Positions 1 through 9,205 are shown, counted from the first letter of the stretch. The stretch is DNA of 64,000 bases from a bacterium D16-34 (GCA_003612515.1 RAZB01000003.1:62001-126000), one strand, 5' to 3'. Notes: generated by a model not told the origin, from the letters alone. Numbers and translations are program-made.

Positions 1-1
1 A

Positions 2-370
2 AACACACTCCCTCTCGAGACCATCGCCGTCGCTGAAGTGGCATTTTATGTGGTTTCGGATGTGTGCTTGTTTATTTACCTTCGCACCCACTTAGGTCCT
101 TTTGGACTTGCGTCAATCCTGAAAGCTTTTATCTTTGGTGTCATCTTCGGCGCGGTGGGTGCCGGGGTTGGAGCTGGCGCGCTCTTTGTGCTGACCACCT
201 TTGTTGCGCCCCTCTCAGGCTCCATCTTGCAGGCGCTCGTATATACCATATTAGGTGGCCTCCTTGCTTTGGTGACCACCTTTGGTTTAGCTTTGAAGCT
301 CAATATTGCCGAAGCGGCATTCATTGGCTCACTGATGACCAAGGTTCGCGCGAAACTCGGCCGCGCCTAA
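2..370 (+). CDS. murJ: MurJ/MviN-like lipid II flippase, C-terminal fragment
   Basis: The frame is open to the window edge and ends with TAA at 368-370, so only the last ~122 residues are present and the start lies outside. What is visible is four hydrophobic segments with glycine/alanine-rich turns, then a short basic tail (TKVRAKLGRA). This pattern, with a basic loop before the last two membrane segments, matches the C-terminal helices of the MurJ/MviN family, which flips lipid II across the cytoplasmic membrane. The internal GTG at 38 is not needed as a start because the open frame continues upstream. The next genes are convergent with it, so it ends its own transcript here. Another polysaccharide exporter of the same superfamily cannot be excluded from this fragment. 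Confidence 0.62.
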   Translation, partial: NTLPLETIAVAEVAFYVVSDVCLFIYLRTHLGPFGLASILKAFIFGVIFGAVGAGVGAGALFVLTTFVAPLSGSILQALVYTILGGLLALVTTFGLALKLNIAEAAFIGSLMTKVRAKLGRA

Positions 371-376
371 TAGCTT

Positions 377-455
377 CGCCGCAGTTTCCAGACCGCAGCT
401 TCTACATTACGGCTTCCACATCGCAGTCTCTACCCTACAGCTTCTACACCGCAGT
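377..455. repeat. Degenerate tandem repeat of about 14-15 bp
   Basis: Five to six imperfect copies of a unit close to CCGCAGCTTCTACAT run end to end between the murJ stop and the 3' end of the asparagine synthetase gene, covering the last few codons of the latter. Copies differ at several positions and in length (13-16 bp), so the array is old or degenerate. No T-run follows a stem here, so I see no ordinary terminator between these two convergent genes. Confidence 0.5.
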
Positions 456-2408
456 TTTTGGTGCAAGCGCTTTGCTTGATTCGCCAAAAAACACCTCATA
501 CCAGCATAAGAAACAGTAAATGTTCCAGATGCGCATCATCTTGAGTTTGCCGCGACCCTCTACAGTTGTAAAGTCAGCTGATTTGTGATCATCAAGCATC
601 TGCATTAAATAGTCCACGTTAAAGAACTCTTGCGCAGCCTCACTCGTAAAGGCCTCTTTGATGCGGTTGTAATACAAATCCGTCTGCAACCAGACCGTCA
701 AAGGCGTGATAAAGGGCTGCTTGGGCATATTCGCTACTCGATTTTGGAAGCCCAACTTACTTGCAGCCACGCGCAATGCATATTTGGAGTGTTCGTCATC
801 TACACGACAAGCCGTCGGCAACTGAAGTGCCACATCGAGCACTTTTTTGTCGAGAAATGGTACGCGCAGCTCCAGCGATTGCGACATGGACATCTTGTCG
901 GCCTTCAGGCAAATGTCTGAAGGCATGTAGCTGACCATGTCAACATATTGCGTTTGCGTAATAACATCAATATCCTGCTTTGCCGCATCATCAAAGTATG
1001 GCTTACACCACTCCCACGGCTTGCAAGGTCCTGTGTAATCTTTGAGCACGTTTGGTACTTCATCCCACATATAATTCATGGAAGCGCGCTGATAGCTCTT
1101 TTCCGGACCGGCTGAACCACGCATCAAAAAGCGCCTTCCGTGGAATGGCTTCATCTTTTCGGCTATTGCGCCAGCAGCAGCACGCAACGGACGCGGCACC
1201 TTAAAATACTTCTCAAACTCAAATTGGTCATGATAGATCCAATAGCCACCGAAAAGCTCGTCAGCACCTTCGCCCGACTGAACAACCTTTACCTGCTCAC
1301 GAGCAAGCTTGCTGACGAAATACAGCGGGATGGCGCTCGGTGCACCCAGCGGCTCGTCCATATGATATTGCTCGGTCGGAACGATATCCAAAAATTCCTT
1401 AGCACTAACACGCGTTTCAAAATTGGGAAGATTTGCCCACTGCGCAAAGGCACGAGAGTCATCTAGCTCGTTGAGCTTAATGTCGAAATCTGGCAGCGCA
1501 TTAATTTCGGCAATCTTATCTTCGCATCCGATGTCATAGCCAACTGAAAACGTCTTAATGTCATCGGCGTGCTGCCCCATACAATATGCTGCCAGCGAAG
1601 AGTCGATACCGCCTGATAAAAAGCTTCCGATTTCAACATCAGCAATCTCATGTGCCGCTACCGACTCATCAAATGCCTCGTTGATAATATCTGCCCACTC
1701 ATCTAAAGACTTCGACTCATCAATCTTATAGGTGATATGGTAAAAGCACGTAATATCTACTTTCCCCTGTTCAAAGACGAGAAAATGCCCTGGCATGAGC
1801 TTGTGAACATCTTTAAACATGGTCTGGGAGTCATTCATATACTCAAAGCATAAATACTGCGGCAGCATGTCTCGATTAAGCTCTTTGTGAAACTTCGGGT
1901 GTGCCAAAAACGCTTTAATCTCCGAAGCATACATGATGCGATTTCCATCATGCTGATAATACAAAGGTTTAATGCCAAACAAATCGCGCGCAAGCACAAG
2001 ACGCTCAGATGGAGCATCCCAAATTGCAATAGCGAACATGCCGCGCAAGCGCTCAAACACCTTAGTGCCCCATGCTTCATATCCATGCACGATGGTTTCA
2101 GTATCACCGTCAGTCATAAACTCATATCCCAATTCCTGCAGCTCAGCACGCAGTTCTTGGAAGTTGTAAATCTCACCATTAAAGGTAACCGTCACCGATC
2201 CATCAGCATTTTGCATTGGCTGATGGCTTTTTTCTAAGTCAATAATAGAAAGGCGGCGAAAGCCCATAGCAATTTTTTCTTGATCGTCCAAGAAAAAGCC
2301 TTCGTCGTCAGGTCCGCGATGGGCAATACGGTCTGCCATGTCTTTTACAATTTCAGCATTTATAGCGCGATCGTAATCAACGGTAGTGAACCCCACAAAA
2401 CCACACAT
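444..2408 (-). CDS. asnB: Asparagine synthase (glutamine-hydrolysing) family, AsnB-type
   Basis: A 654-residue class II glutamine amidotransferase / ATP-pyrophosphatase enzyme. The N-terminal nucleophile Cys2 follows the start Met (MCGFVGF), with the glutaminase motifs FNGEIYNF and DGDTETI after it. The synthetase half carries the PP-loop SGGIDSS and the SGEGADELFGGY motif. The family makes Asn from Asp, Gln and ATP, or amidates other carboxylates, including peptidoglycan residues (AsnB1/AsnH-type enzymes). AAAGGAGT about 10 bases before the ATG fixes the start. It is divergent from an ATP-grasp ligase across a 204-bp gap. A second full-length paralog lies at 61905-63875. Family assignment is secure; free asparagine versus cell-wall amidation cannot be told from sequence. 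Confidence 0.9.
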   Translation of the reverse strand: MCGFVGFTTVDYDRAINAEIVKDMADRIAHRGPDDEGFFLDDQEKIAMGFRRLSIIDLEKSHQPMQNADGSVTVTFNGEIYNFQELRAELQELGYEFMTDGDTETIVHGYEAWGTKVFERLRGMFAIAIWDAPSERLVLARDLFGIKPLYYQHDGNRIMYASEIKAFLAHPKFHKELNRDMLPQYLCFEYMNDSQTMFKDVHKLMPGHFLVFEQGKVDITCFYHITYKIDESKSLDEWADIINEAFDESVAAHEIADVEIGSFLSGGIDSSLAAYCMGQHADDIKTFSVGYDIGCEDKIAEINALPDFDIKLNELDDSRAFAQWANLPNFETRVSAKEFLDIVPTEQYHMDEPLGAPSAIPLYFVSKLAREQVKVVQSGEGADELFGGYWIYHDQFEFEKYFKVPRPLRAAAGAIAEKMKPFHGRRFLMRGSAGPEKSYQRASMNYMWDEVPNVLKDYTGPCKPWEWCKPYFDDAAKQDIDVITQTQYVDMVSYMPSDICLKADKMSMSQSLELRVPFLDKKVLDVALQLPTACRVDDEHSKYALRVAASKLGFQNRVANMPKQPFITPLTVWLQTDLYYNRIKEAFTSEAAQEFFNVDYLMQMLDDHKSADFTTVEGRGKLKMMRIWNIYCFLCWYEVFFGESSKALAPKTAV

Positions 2409-2612
2409 GGACTCGTTACTCCTTTATCCCATATGCGCACAAAAAGCGCGCAACTTCTCAAAGCATTCGTAAAGCTAACTCACTATAATACGACACAATG
2501 CCGATATACCCTATCATTTCACGAAACGACCAGGGTGAGATGGTTTAAGATTGCACCGACACATAAATACACACTTCATTTTTTAGACAACAAAGAAAGC
2601 AGCTTACAACCT

Positions 2613-3908
2613 ATGTCAGAGCATTCCAGCAACGCGCATCTTCTCAAACGCGAAGAAGTCTCTTCCCTTTTGCAGCCAGTCATTGTTGGCGGCGATATTT
2701 TGGCTTATAGCTATGTTCGTGAGCTCAATCGCGCTTATGGCATAACCAAATGCATCGTATTAGCCACCCAAGACATCAAGATGCTTTCAAGCTCCAAGTT
2801 TACCGACTATCGCATTACGCCAGGCGCAGGTGAGCCTGAAACCCTTATCGAGGCGCTTACAGCTCTCGCCCAAGAGATACATGCGCAGAATCCGCGCAAG
2901 CAACTGTTTGTGCTTGGCTGCGATGATCGCCATGCGCGTATGCTATCCGCCGGCAAACGCGAACTTGAAGAGGCGGGTTATGTGGTGCCCTATATCAACT
3001 TCGATCTCCTTGATGAAATAACTCAAAAGCGTCGGTTTTACGAACTGTGCGAAGAGCTGGATATCCCCTATCCCAAAACCTGGTATTTTGCTTGCGATGA
3101 AACAGGGCCTGAAGATCTTGCTGTTAATGAGTTCACCTATCCGCTTATTGCTAAGCCATCCAACTCAGCTCAATTTCAGATGGCTCACATTGATGGCTGG
3201 CGAAAGATCTATGAGATTGACACCCCTGAAGAAATGCAGGAAGTTTGGCATTCCATCAAACGCTCTGACTATAACAACCTTTTAGTTGTCCAAGACTTTA
3301 TTCCTGGCGAAGATGATGCCATTTGCACACTGACTACCTTCTCTGACGAACAAGGTGTTATGCATGTCGTCTCAGGAGGCGTGGTGTGCCTTCAAGACCA
3401 CGACCCGACCGCACTTGGAAACCCGGTGACCATTATGCTAAAGGAGAACCCGCAGATCATTGCAGATGCAGCGAAGTTCTTGAAGCGCGTTGGTTATCGC
3501 GGATTTGCCAATTTTGATATCAAATATGATTGCCGCGATAAAACATATCGCTTCTTTGAGGTCAACACTCGTTGCGGTCGCAACACCTACTACATGTCAA
3601 TCGGTGGACAAAACTTCTCAGAGTTGCTGGTTAAAGAATTCATAACAGGCGAACCTTACGAAGATAAAGAAGCCTATGAGCCTTATGTCTACTCTTGTGT
3701 ACCTGCTTATGTGTTGAAACGATCAATAAAAGATCAAGCATTACTCAAAGAAGTGCTCACCAAACTCAAAAGGACCCCAGAGCCTTATCCGCTTCATTAC
3801 CGCGCGGATTCGTTTAGACATAACCTCTGGGCAAAGATCATGCTCGTTAACCAGATTCGCAAATTTAAGCGCTTCTTCTGGGATACTGACGGCAAACAAC
3901 TCAAGTAA
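2613..3908 (+). CDS. ATP-grasp carboxylate-amine ligase, D-aspartate ligase-like
   Basis: A 431-residue protein. The N-terminal Rossmann-like domain (VIVGGDILAYSYVREL) precedes an ATP-grasp fold: LIAKPSNS binding strand, VQDFIPGEDDA, and the late metal-binding FEVNTRCGRNTYYMS. This arrangement resembles the COG3919-type ATP-grasp ligases that include the enterococcal D-aspartate ligase, which adds a side-chain residue to peptidoglycan precursors. The open frame extends upstream to 2280, but that stretch overlaps the divergent asnB gene, so I take ATG 2613 (upstream AAAGAAAG, weak). A TATAAT lies at 2484-2489 without a clear -35. Neighbours asnB and a MurJ-like gene favour a cell-wall role; the substrate is inference. 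Confidence 0.68.
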   Translation: MSEHSSNAHLLKREEVSSLLQPVIVGGDILAYSYVRELNRAYGITKCIVLATQDIKMLSSSKFTDYRITPGAGEPETLIEALTALAQEIHAQNPRKQLFVLGCDDRHARMLSAGKRELEEAGYVVPYINFDLLDEITQKRRFYELCEELDIPYPKTWYFACDETGPEDLAVNEFTYPLIAKPSNSAQFQMAHIDGWRKIYEIDTPEEMQEVWHSIKRSDYNNLLVVQDFIPGEDDAICTLTTFSDEQGVMHVVSGGVVCLQDHDPTALGNPVTIMLKENPQIIADAAKFLKRVGYRGFANFDIKYDCRDKTYRFFEVNTRCGRNTYYMSIGGQNFSELLVKEFITGEPYEDKEAYEPYVYSCVPAYVLKRSIKDQALLKEVLTKLKRTPEPYPLHYRADSFRHNLWAKIMLVNQIRKFKRFFWDTDGKQLK

Positions 3909-3960
3909 ATCAAGCCACTCTCTACTTATTTGCCTCGTTTTGCCTATACGGATAGCTGCA

Positions 3961-4710
3961 TTATTCTTGCGTTAAAACTACCGGTCCTTCGGCAGTGATC
4001 GCGACGGTTCTTTCAAAGTGCGCAGAAGGTTTCCCATCACGTGTGCAAACCAGCCAACCATCGGACATAGTGCGCACTTTTCGCTTGCCCATATTCACCA
4101 TAGGCTCAATCGCCAATACCATACCCTCGCAAAGCAGAAGACCTGCGTGTTTGCGACCAAAGTTAAACACATTAGGGCTCTCGTGCATATCGCGGCCAAT
4201 CCCATGACCGGTATATTCGCGAACTACGCTAAAACCGGCAGCCTCAGCCACGCTTTGAATAGCAAAGCCAATATCCCCTAAATGATTATTGACGCGAGCA
4301 GCACCAATTCCAGCCCACATACTCTTTTCGGTTACCTCAAGGAGGCGCGCCTTTTCTGGCGAGATTTTGCCAACTGGAAACGTTTGCGCATTGTCTCCGA
4401 CCCATCCATCCACGATGGCTCCCGTATCGATAGAGATGATATCTCCTGCTTTAAGTATCGTTTTTGAAGATGGTATCCCGTGTACAACTTCATCATTTAC
4501 GGATGCGCAAATAGTTGCCGGAAACCCGCCATAGCCTTTAAACGCAGGGATTCCTCCTTCTTGGCGAATTACCTCTTCCGCTAATTCGTCGAGTTCAAGT
4601 GTTGAAACGCCAGGTTTTACTGCTTCGCCAACAATACGCAATGCCTTAGCTGAAAGGCACCCCGCCTCTTTCATTGCGTCTATCTCTAAGGGGGTTTTCA
4701 AAATTACCAT
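3961..4710 (-). CDS. map: Methionine aminopeptidase type I
   Basis: A 249-residue enzyme removing the N-terminal Met from nascent proteins. The five metal ligands of the family are visible: two Asp in SIDTGAIVDGWVGDNAQTF, His in YTGHGIGRDMHE, Glu in CEGMVLAIEPM, and Glu in HFERTVAI. The length fits the short type I enzyme without an N-terminal extension. GAAAGGA lies nine bases before the ATG. In most bacteria map follows secY and adk; here it stands alone about 38 kb away from adk, convergent with the ATP-grasp gene and downstream of the rplA terminator. Confidence 0.95.
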   Translation of the reverse strand: MVILKTPLEIDAMKEAGCLSAKALRIVGEAVKPGVSTLELDELAEEVIRQEGGIPAFKGYGGFPATICASVNDEVVHGIPSSKTILKAGDIISIDTGAIVDGWVGDNAQTFPVGKISPEKARLLEVTEKSMWAGIGAARVNNHLGDIGFAIQSVAEAAGFSVVREYTGHGIGRDMHESPNVFNFGRKHAGLLLCEGMVLAIEPMVNMGKRKVRTMSDGWLVCTRDGKPSAHFERTVAITAEGPVVLTQE

Positions 4711-4780
4711 CTCGTATTCCTTTCAGCCCAAATACAAGTAAATGCTCGCCACCTATAACCTTCTATTTGGACCTGCTTGC

Positions 4781-4819
4781 CATAAAAACAAAGAGGAACC
4801 CGGGTTAAGGGTTCCTCTT
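4781..4819 (-). terminator. Rho-independent terminator of the rplK-rplA transcript
   Basis: Read on the minus strand, an 11-bp perfect stem (AAGAGGAACCC with GGGTTCCTCTT) around a 7-base loop is followed by TGTTTTTATGG. It lies about 25 bases past the rplA stop and separates the translation unit from map. Confidence 0.85.
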
Positions 4820-4842
4820 ATAAGATGGCTCTCTAAAAGGCT

Positions 4843-5553
4843 TTATTCTGCATTTTCAGCGTAATTACGCGTTACAGAAGAGTCAACCGTAATGCCTGGG
4901 GTCATGGTGCCAGAAACGGTGATTGATTTTACATACTTGCCTTTAGCAGCAGCTGGCTTCATGCGCAGAATCTCGTCATAGACTGCACCATAGTTCTCAG
5001 CCAATTGCTCAGGAGTAAAAGAAGCCTTACCAATAATGACATGAGCAATACCATAGCGGTCAGCACGATACTCAACACGTCCGCCTTTGAGCTCGTTGAT
5101 AGCTTTAGCAACGTCTGTAGTTACCGTACCGAGCTTGGGGTTAGGCATCAAACCACGCGGACCTAAGACCTTACCCAAACGACCAACTTTGCCCATCTGG
5201 TCAGGAGTTGCAACAGCTGCGTCAAAGTTGAATTCACCACGCTGGATCTGATCCATAAGCTCTTCAGTGCCAACGATGTCAGCACCAGCTTCTTGAGCAG
5301 CGCGAGCTGCTTCGCCCTCAGCAAATACAGCAACGCGAACCGTCTTACCAGAACCATTCGGCAGGCTTACCGTGCCACGGAGTTGCTGATCAGCCTGACG
5401 GGTATCAATGCCCAGACGGAAATCAACAGTAATCGTTTCGTCAAAATTAGCGGTAGAAACCTCTTTGACAAGCTTAAAGGCATCAATTGGGGCGTATGTT
5501 GCGTCACCAATTGCCTCTTTTGCAGCTGCATATTTCTTTGCAAGCTTCTTCAT
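4843..5553 (-). CDS. rplA: 50S ribosomal protein L1
   Basis: A 236-residue L1, the stalk-base protein of the large subunit and usual translational repressor of the L11-L1 mRNA. The family core is clear: [20 protein letters not shown] in the C-terminal third and [18 protein letters not shown] following it. An in-frame extension upstream to 5610 has no matching family sequence; AAGGAAG six to nine bases before ATG 5553 (MKKLAKKY) sets the start. It is the last gene of the unit and is followed by a strong terminator. Confidence 0.97.
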   Translation of the reverse strand: MKKLAKKYAAAKEAIGDATYAPIDAFKLVKEVSTANFDETITVDFRLGIDTRQADQQLRGTVSLPNGSGKTVRVAVFAEGEAARAAQEAGADIVGTEELMDQIQRGEFNFDAAVATPDQMGKVGRLGKVLGPRGLMPNPKLGTVTTDVAKAINELKGGRVEYRADRYGIAHVIIGKASFTPEQLAENYGAVYDEILRMKPAAAKGKYVKSITVSGTMTPGITVDSSVTRNYAENAE

Positions 5554-5604
5554 ATTTCTTCCTTTCGTGGTATCTAGCGGGCAATGTTGCCCTTCCACCT
5601 CTAT

Positions 5605-5657
5605 GAACACCCTTATGGGTTGTTCCTAAACATAAGTAGGGCGCCAAAAGACGCCCT
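5605..5657 (-). other. Hairpin pair in the rplK-rplA gap
   Basis: The 112-bp spacer between rplK and rplA holds two short inverted repeats: ACCC/GGGT around TTAT near 5611-5622, and AGGGCG/CGCCCT at 5638-5657. Neither is followed by a proper T-run on the minus strand. They could be an attenuator or a protein-binding element; no function is shown by the sequence. Confidence 0.35.
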
Positions 5658-5665
5658 TAATAAAA

Positions 5666-6166
5666 CTATTCGTCGATAGTCTTACCTTGAAGCATAGCAG
5701 CAACCTTCTTAGAAGGTACATACTTCTTCTTCATCTCACGACCTTCAATGCGAACGCCCATTGAACGAGCGGTGCCTGCAATAATTTCCATTGCAGCCTC
5801 GATGGTGTTTGCGTTCAAGTCGGGCATCTTGATTTCAGCGATCTCGCGAAGCTGATCCTCGGTCAAGCGACCCGCAACCTGAATTTGCGGAATGCCAGAA
5901 CCGCTCTTAATGCCAAGCTTCTCTTTGATCAGCACAGCTGCCGGAGGAGTCTTGCAGACAAATGTAAATGATTTGTCTTCGTAGACCGTAATCTCAACCG
6001 GGATAATGGTGCCAGATTGATCCTGCGTCTGAGCATTAAATGCCTGGCAGAACTGCATGATGTTAACACCCTGAGCACCAAGTGCCGGACCTACCGGAGG
6101 AGCCGGGTTTGCAGCGCCCGCAGGAATCTGAAGCTTAATAAAGCCTGTTGCTTTCTTTTCAGCCAT
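5666..6166 (-). CDS. rplK: 50S ribosomal protein L11
   Basis: A 166-residue L11, which binds the GTPase-associated centre of 23S rRNA. The N-terminal [20 protein letters not shown] and the C-terminal [12 protein letters not shown] motif are family hallmarks. The sequence is somewhat longer than the usual 141 residues because of a C-terminal extension of about 20 residues ([21 protein letters not shown]). A TTG three codons upstream is possible, but AAAGGA stands nine bases before ATG 6166, which is preferred. It is followed by rplA after 112 bp. Confidence 0.97.
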   Translation of the reverse strand: MAEKKATGFIKLQIPAGAANPAPPVGPALGAQGVNIMQFCQAFNAQTQDQSGTIIPVEITVYEDKSFTFVCKTPPAAVLIKEKLGIKSGSGIPQIQVAGRLTEDQLREIAEIKMPDLNANTIEAAMEIIAGTARSMGVRIEGREMKKKYVPSKKVAAMLQGKTIDE

Positions 6167-6230
6167 TGTGAACAATCCTTTCAGCTGATGATATCAACTC
6201 AAAACTTATATGAATAAGCGACACTATCTT

Positions 6231-6261
6231 GCGTGAGAAGCCCCGGTCCACGCGGGCACGC
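6231..6261 (-). promoter_or_regulatory. Leader hairpin in front of rplK
   Basis: The 111-bp nusG-rplK gap contains an inverted repeat GCGTG...CACGC whose interior can also pair (CCC with GGGG). In other bacteria L1 represses its own mRNA by binding a structure in this leader, so this is a candidate site. I cannot match a specific L1 consensus by eye. Confidence 0.35.
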
Positions 6262-6277
6262 ATGTCGCCAATTCGCG

Positions 6278-6811
6278 TTACGAAATCTTTGACACTTGGT
6301 CAAATGATAGCTCTACCGGAGTCTCGCGACCAAAGATAGAAACCATTACTTTAACTTTGCCCGCCTCAGGAGAAACCTCAGATACCACACCATCAAACTC
6401 AGCAAGCGGACCAGAAATAACCTTGACCGATTGACCAACCTCAAGGGTGGTTGAAGTTTTCTTCGGAGCCTCATGAGAAGTACGCTTCATAATTTTGTTG
6501 TACTCATCACGAGTGAGCGGAGCCGGTTTGCCATCTGCGCCCACAAAACCAGTTACACCTGGCGTATTGCGAACAGCAGCCCAGCTACGGTCATCAAGTT
6601 CCATGCGAACCAAAACGTAGCCTGGCAAAACCTTCTTTTCGCTCTCAACTCGACGCCCACCGTCTTTAATCTCGGTAACCGTCTCAGTTGGGATCTCAAT
6701 ACCAAATATATTATTCTCAAGACCCATTGTCTCAACACGGGTCTCAAGATTTTTCTTTACCTTATTCTCATACCCTGAGTAGGTATGCAACACATACCAT
6801 TTCTTTGACAT
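6278..6811 (-). CDS. nusG: Transcription termination/antitermination protein NusG
   Basis: A 177-residue NusG. The NGN domain opens with [20 protein letters not shown] and contains [13 protein letters not shown] and the TPGVTGFVG strand. The C-terminal KOW domain is [22 protein letters not shown]. It binds RNA polymerase and couples it to the ribosome or Rho. It starts five bases after the secE stop, the standard secE-nusG pairing, and is 111 bp ahead of rplK. Confidence 0.97.
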   Translation of the reverse strand: MSKKWYVLHTYSGYENKVKKNLETRVETMGLENNIFGIEIPTETVTEIKDGGRRVESEKKVLPGYVLVRMELDDRSWAAVRNTPGVTGFVGADGKPAPLTRDEYNKIMKRTSHEAPKKTSTTLEVGQSVKVISGPLAEFDGVVSEVSPEAGKVKVMVSIFGRETPVELSFDQVSKIS

Positions 6812-6816
6812 CTGCT

Positions 6817-7272
6817 CTACGCCCCCAGACCTGCTAATCCAGAAATACCAACAAGTACCGGCGTAATTACAACGTTGTCAAGAAGGGCAACATACACACC
6901 AAAGAACAGAAGCGCAACTACAACTACAACACTCCAACGAAGAACATCTTGCTTCGTTGGCCACGTTACGCGTTTAAGCTCTAATTTAACGTCCTTAAGG
7001 AACTGGAGGCGGCTTTTCTTAGCAGGCTTCTTTTCAGCCTTTTTAGCAACGCCCTTTTCCTGAGCTTTACCTTGTTTGCCGTTGTTTACGGAAGCGTCCT
7101 TGTTCTCAGATCGCTTGAAGAGCTTCTTTTTTGCATCCTCAATGGTATCAACCTCTGCATCAGAGATCTCATTTGCCTCGGCAGCAACTTGTGCATCACG
7201 AAGCTGCTGCTCTTTGCGAGCAGCACGAGCTGCTGATGCTTTAGCGCGCTGAGTTTTTGATTTCTTTGCCAT
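6817..7272 (-). CDS. secE: Preprotein translocase subunit SecE with long basic N-terminus
   Basis: A 151-residue protein. The last ~65 residues are the SecE domain: an amphipathic helix ([20 protein letters not shown]) followed by one membrane segment ([17 protein letters not shown]). The first ~85 residues are rich in Lys, Ala, Glu and Asp and look disordered or coiled; such long charged extensions occur in actinobacterial SecE. It works with SecY, encoded at 45430-46710. It lies between tRNA-Trp and nusG. Confidence 0.94.
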   Translation of the reverse strand: MAKKSKTQRAKASAARAARKEQQLRDAQVAAEANEISDAEVDTIEDAKKKLFKRSENKDASVNNGKQGKAQEKGVAKKAEKKPAKKSRLQFLKDVKLELKRVTWPTKQDVLRWSVVVVVALLFFGVYVALLDNVVITPVLVGISGLAGLGA

Positions 7273-7390
7273 TTGAATCCTTTATCGGAATCGTTTCCGT
7301 CTGAACATCAAACAAGCAGCCTGTCCTCAAGCTGCTCATCAAAGCAACCTGAATACAAGCTGCTCATATGTAGAGCTAGTTTCGAGCTGG

Positions 7391-7464
7391 CAGGCCAGGA
7401 GGGACTCGAACCCCCAACATGCGGTTTTGGAGACCGCCGCTCTACCAATTGGAGCTACTGGCCT
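7391..7464 (-). tRNA. tRNA-Trp (CCA anticodon)
   Basis: Read on the minus strand, AGGCCAG pairs with CTGGCCT in the acceptor, the D arm is GCTCCAATTGGTAGAGC, the anticodon loop reads CTCCAAA, and the T arm contains GGTTCGAGTCC. The discriminator is G and CCA is not encoded. It sits between rpmG and secE, its usual place in many bacteria. Confidence 0.95.
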
Positions 7465-7488
7465 ATGCTCGTACAAACTCCTGACGTA

Positions 7489-7638
7489 CTAGCGAGTTTC
7501 CTTATGCACAGTGTGCTCACGGCACCACTTGCAATATTTCTTCAACTCGATACGGTCAGGATTGTTCTGCTTGTTTTTGGTGGTCGTATAATTGCGACGC
7601 TTGCACTCAGTGCACGCCAAAGTGACCATCGTACGCAT
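7489..7638 (-). CDS. rpmG: 50S ribosomal protein L33
   Basis: A 49-residue L33 beginning [19 protein letters not shown]. Two CxxC pairs (Cys9/Cys12 and Cys36/Cys39) make it a zinc-binding C+ type. AAAGGAG stands just ahead of ATG 7638. It follows tuf and precedes tRNA-Trp and secE, the classical order. Confidence 0.94.
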   Translation of the reverse strand: MRTMVTLACTECKRRNYTTTKNKQNNPDRIELKKYCKWCREHTVHKETR

Positions 7639-7690
7639 GAATTCTCCTTTTACCTATTCTTCAAAGCTCACAAGATAGACTACACATGAA

Positions 7691-7728
7691 TCTCTTACAA
7701 AGTGGGGCTCGCCGCTAAGCGAACCCCA
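7691..7728 (-). terminator. Terminator-like hairpin after tuf
   Basis: On the minus strand GTGGGG(T)TCGC pairs with GGCGAGCCCCAC around a short loop, then TTTGTAAGAG. The T-run is short, so it may act as a partial terminator that lowers expression of rpmG and secE relative to tuf. Confidence 0.6.
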
Positions 7729-7753
7729 CCACATTGCGAATTAGCAGGTAATG

Positions 7754-8956
7754 TTACTTAAAGATCTTGGTAACACGACCAGAGCCTACGGTGCGACCAC
7801 CCTCGCGGATAGCGAACTTAAGGCCTTCTTCCATAGCGATCGGGTGAATCAATTCGCCCTTGATCGTTACGTTGTCGCCCGGCATAACCATCTCGGTGCC
7901 CTCAGGCAGGTGAGCTACACCAGTAACGTCGGTGGTACGGAAGTAGAACTGCGGACGATAACCATCGAAGAACGGGGTATGACGTCCACCCTCTTCCTTG
8001 GTGAGGATGTAAACTTGACCCTCGAACTCGGTGTGAGGAGTTACGCTGCCCGGCTTGCAAAGAACCTGACCACGAACGATCTCTTCACGCTTGATACCGC
8101 GGAGCAAGCAGCCGATGTTGTCGCCAGCCTGAGCCTCATCGAGGAGCTTGCGGAACATCTCAATACCGGTGCAAACGGTGTTCTGGGTCTCTTTGATGCC
8201 AACGATCTCCAGCGGGTCGTTTACATGCAGAACGCCACGCTCTACACGGCCGGTAGCAACGGTACCACGACCAGTAATGGTCATAGTGTCCTCAACAGCC
8301 ATCAAGAATGGCTTGTCAACGTCGCGCTCAGGAGTCGGGATGTAAGAGTCAACTGCATCCATGAGCTCCCAAATCTTTTCCTGCCACTCTTTGTCGCCCT
8401 CGAGAGCCTTCAGAGCAGAACCACGGATGATCGGAGTGTCGTCGCCCGGGAACTCGTAGCTGTCAAGCAGCTCACGTACTTCCATCTCAACGAGCTCGAT
8501 GAGCTCTTCGTCGTCAACCATGTCGCACTTGTTCAGGAAGACTACGATGTAAGGTACGCCTACCTGACGAGCCAACAGGATGTGCTCACGAGTCTGAGCC
8601 ATAGGACCGTCGGTAGCAGCGATAACGAGGATTGCACCGTCCATCTGAGCAGCACCGGTGATCATGTTCTTGACGTAGTCAGCGTGACCCGGGCAGTCAA
8701 CGTGTGCATAGTGACGGGTGTCCGTCTGGTACTCAATGTGAGCAATAGAAATCGTGATACCACGCTCGCGCTCTTCCGGAGCTTTGTCGATCTGATCAAA
8801 AGCCGTGAAGTCAGCGGTAGCGGAGCCATGAGAGCCATCATTCTCAGACAGCGTCTTTGAAATAGCGGCAGTCAGCGTAGTCTTACCGTGGTCAACGTGG
8901 CCAATAGTACCAATGTTAACATGCGGCTTGGAACGCTCGAACTTCTCCTTTGCCAT
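7754..8956 (-). CDS. tuf: Elongation factor Tu
   Basis: A 400-residue EF-Tu. The GTPase motifs are GHVDHGKTT (P-loop), DCPGHADY (G3) and NKCD (G4); domains 2 and 3 follow with [17 protein letters not shown] and the terminal [12 protein letters not shown]. It delivers aminoacyl-tRNA to the ribosome. The open frame runs on upstream through the tRNA-Met gene to 9127 but is not protein-like there; ATG 8956 ([14 protein letters not shown]) with AAGGAGGAG seven bases upstream is the start. Preceded by three tRNA genes and followed by a hairpin. Confidence 0.98.
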   Translation of the reverse strand: MAKEKFERSKPHVNIGTIGHVDHGKTTLTAAISKTLSENDGSHGSATADFTAFDQIDKAPEERERGITISIAHIEYQTDTRHYAHVDCPGHADYVKNMITGAAQMDGAILVIAATDGPMAQTREHILLARQVGVPYIVVFLNKCDMVDDEELIELVEMEVRELLDSYEFPGDDTPIIRGSALKALEGDKEWQEKIWELMDAVDSYIPTPERDVDKPFLMAVEDTMTITGRGTVATGRVERGVLHVNDPLEIVGIKETQNTVCTGIEMFRKLLDEAQAGDNIGCLLRGIKREEIVRGQVLCKPGSVTPHTEFEGQVYILTKEEGGRHTPFFDGYRPQFYFRTTDVTGVAHLPEGTEMVMPGDNVTIKGELIHPIAMEEGLKFAIREGGRTVGSGRVTKIFK

Positions 8957-9040
8957 GTTTCTCCTCCTTAAAGAGAATGCATTACGCGAAAAGTAAAACC
9001 AAAATGATAAGCGCCCGACAAGCGGACGCGATAGTAGCAA

Positions 9041-9117
9041 TGGTAGCGGTGACTGGATTTGAACCAGTGACGCCACGGGTATGAACCGTGTGCTCTGACC
9101 AACTGAGCTACACCGCC
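9041..9117 (-). tRNA. tRNA-Met (CAT anticodon)
   Basis: Minus-strand reading gives GGCGGTG pairing with CACCGCT (one G-T pair), D arm GCTCAGTTGGTCAGAGC, anticodon loop TTCATAC and T arm CTGGTTCAAATCCAG, with 3' CCA encoded. The first pair is G-U rather than the C-A mismatch of initiators, so it is an elongator type. A CAT anticodon could also belong to lysidine-modified tRNA-Ile2, but the tuf-adjacent Thr/Met context favours Met. Confidence 0.88.
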
Positions 9118-9126
9118 AAAAAAGCA

Positions 9127-9202
9127 TGGAGCCTGCGACCGGACTTGAACCGGTGACCTCTTCGTTACCAACGAAGTGCTCTACCGACTGAGCTACACAG
9201 GC
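9127..9202 (-). tRNA. tRNA-Thr (GGT anticodon)
   Basis: Acceptor GCCTGTG pairs with CGCAGGC, D arm GCTCAGTCGGTAGAGC, anticodon loop TTGGTAA inside a CTTCG/CGAAG stem, T arm CCGGTTCAAGTCCGG, and CCA is encoded. Confidence 0.94.
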
Positions 9203-9205
9203 AAA

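Noticed and set aside
2280-2612. N-terminal extension of the ATP-grasp protein from 2280
   Set aside because: It would overlap the divergent asnB start and carries no ATP-grasp sequence.
7751-8860. Long plus-strand open frame (369 codons) across tuf
   Set aside because: It is the antisense shadow of the highly biased tuf gene, with no family sequence or ribosome binding site.
8957-9171. Upstream extension of tuf and a minus-strand frame through the tRNA genes
   Set aside because: These read through tRNA-Met and tRNA-Thr; motifs such as SSVGQSTRF are the usual mistranslation of tRNA sequence.
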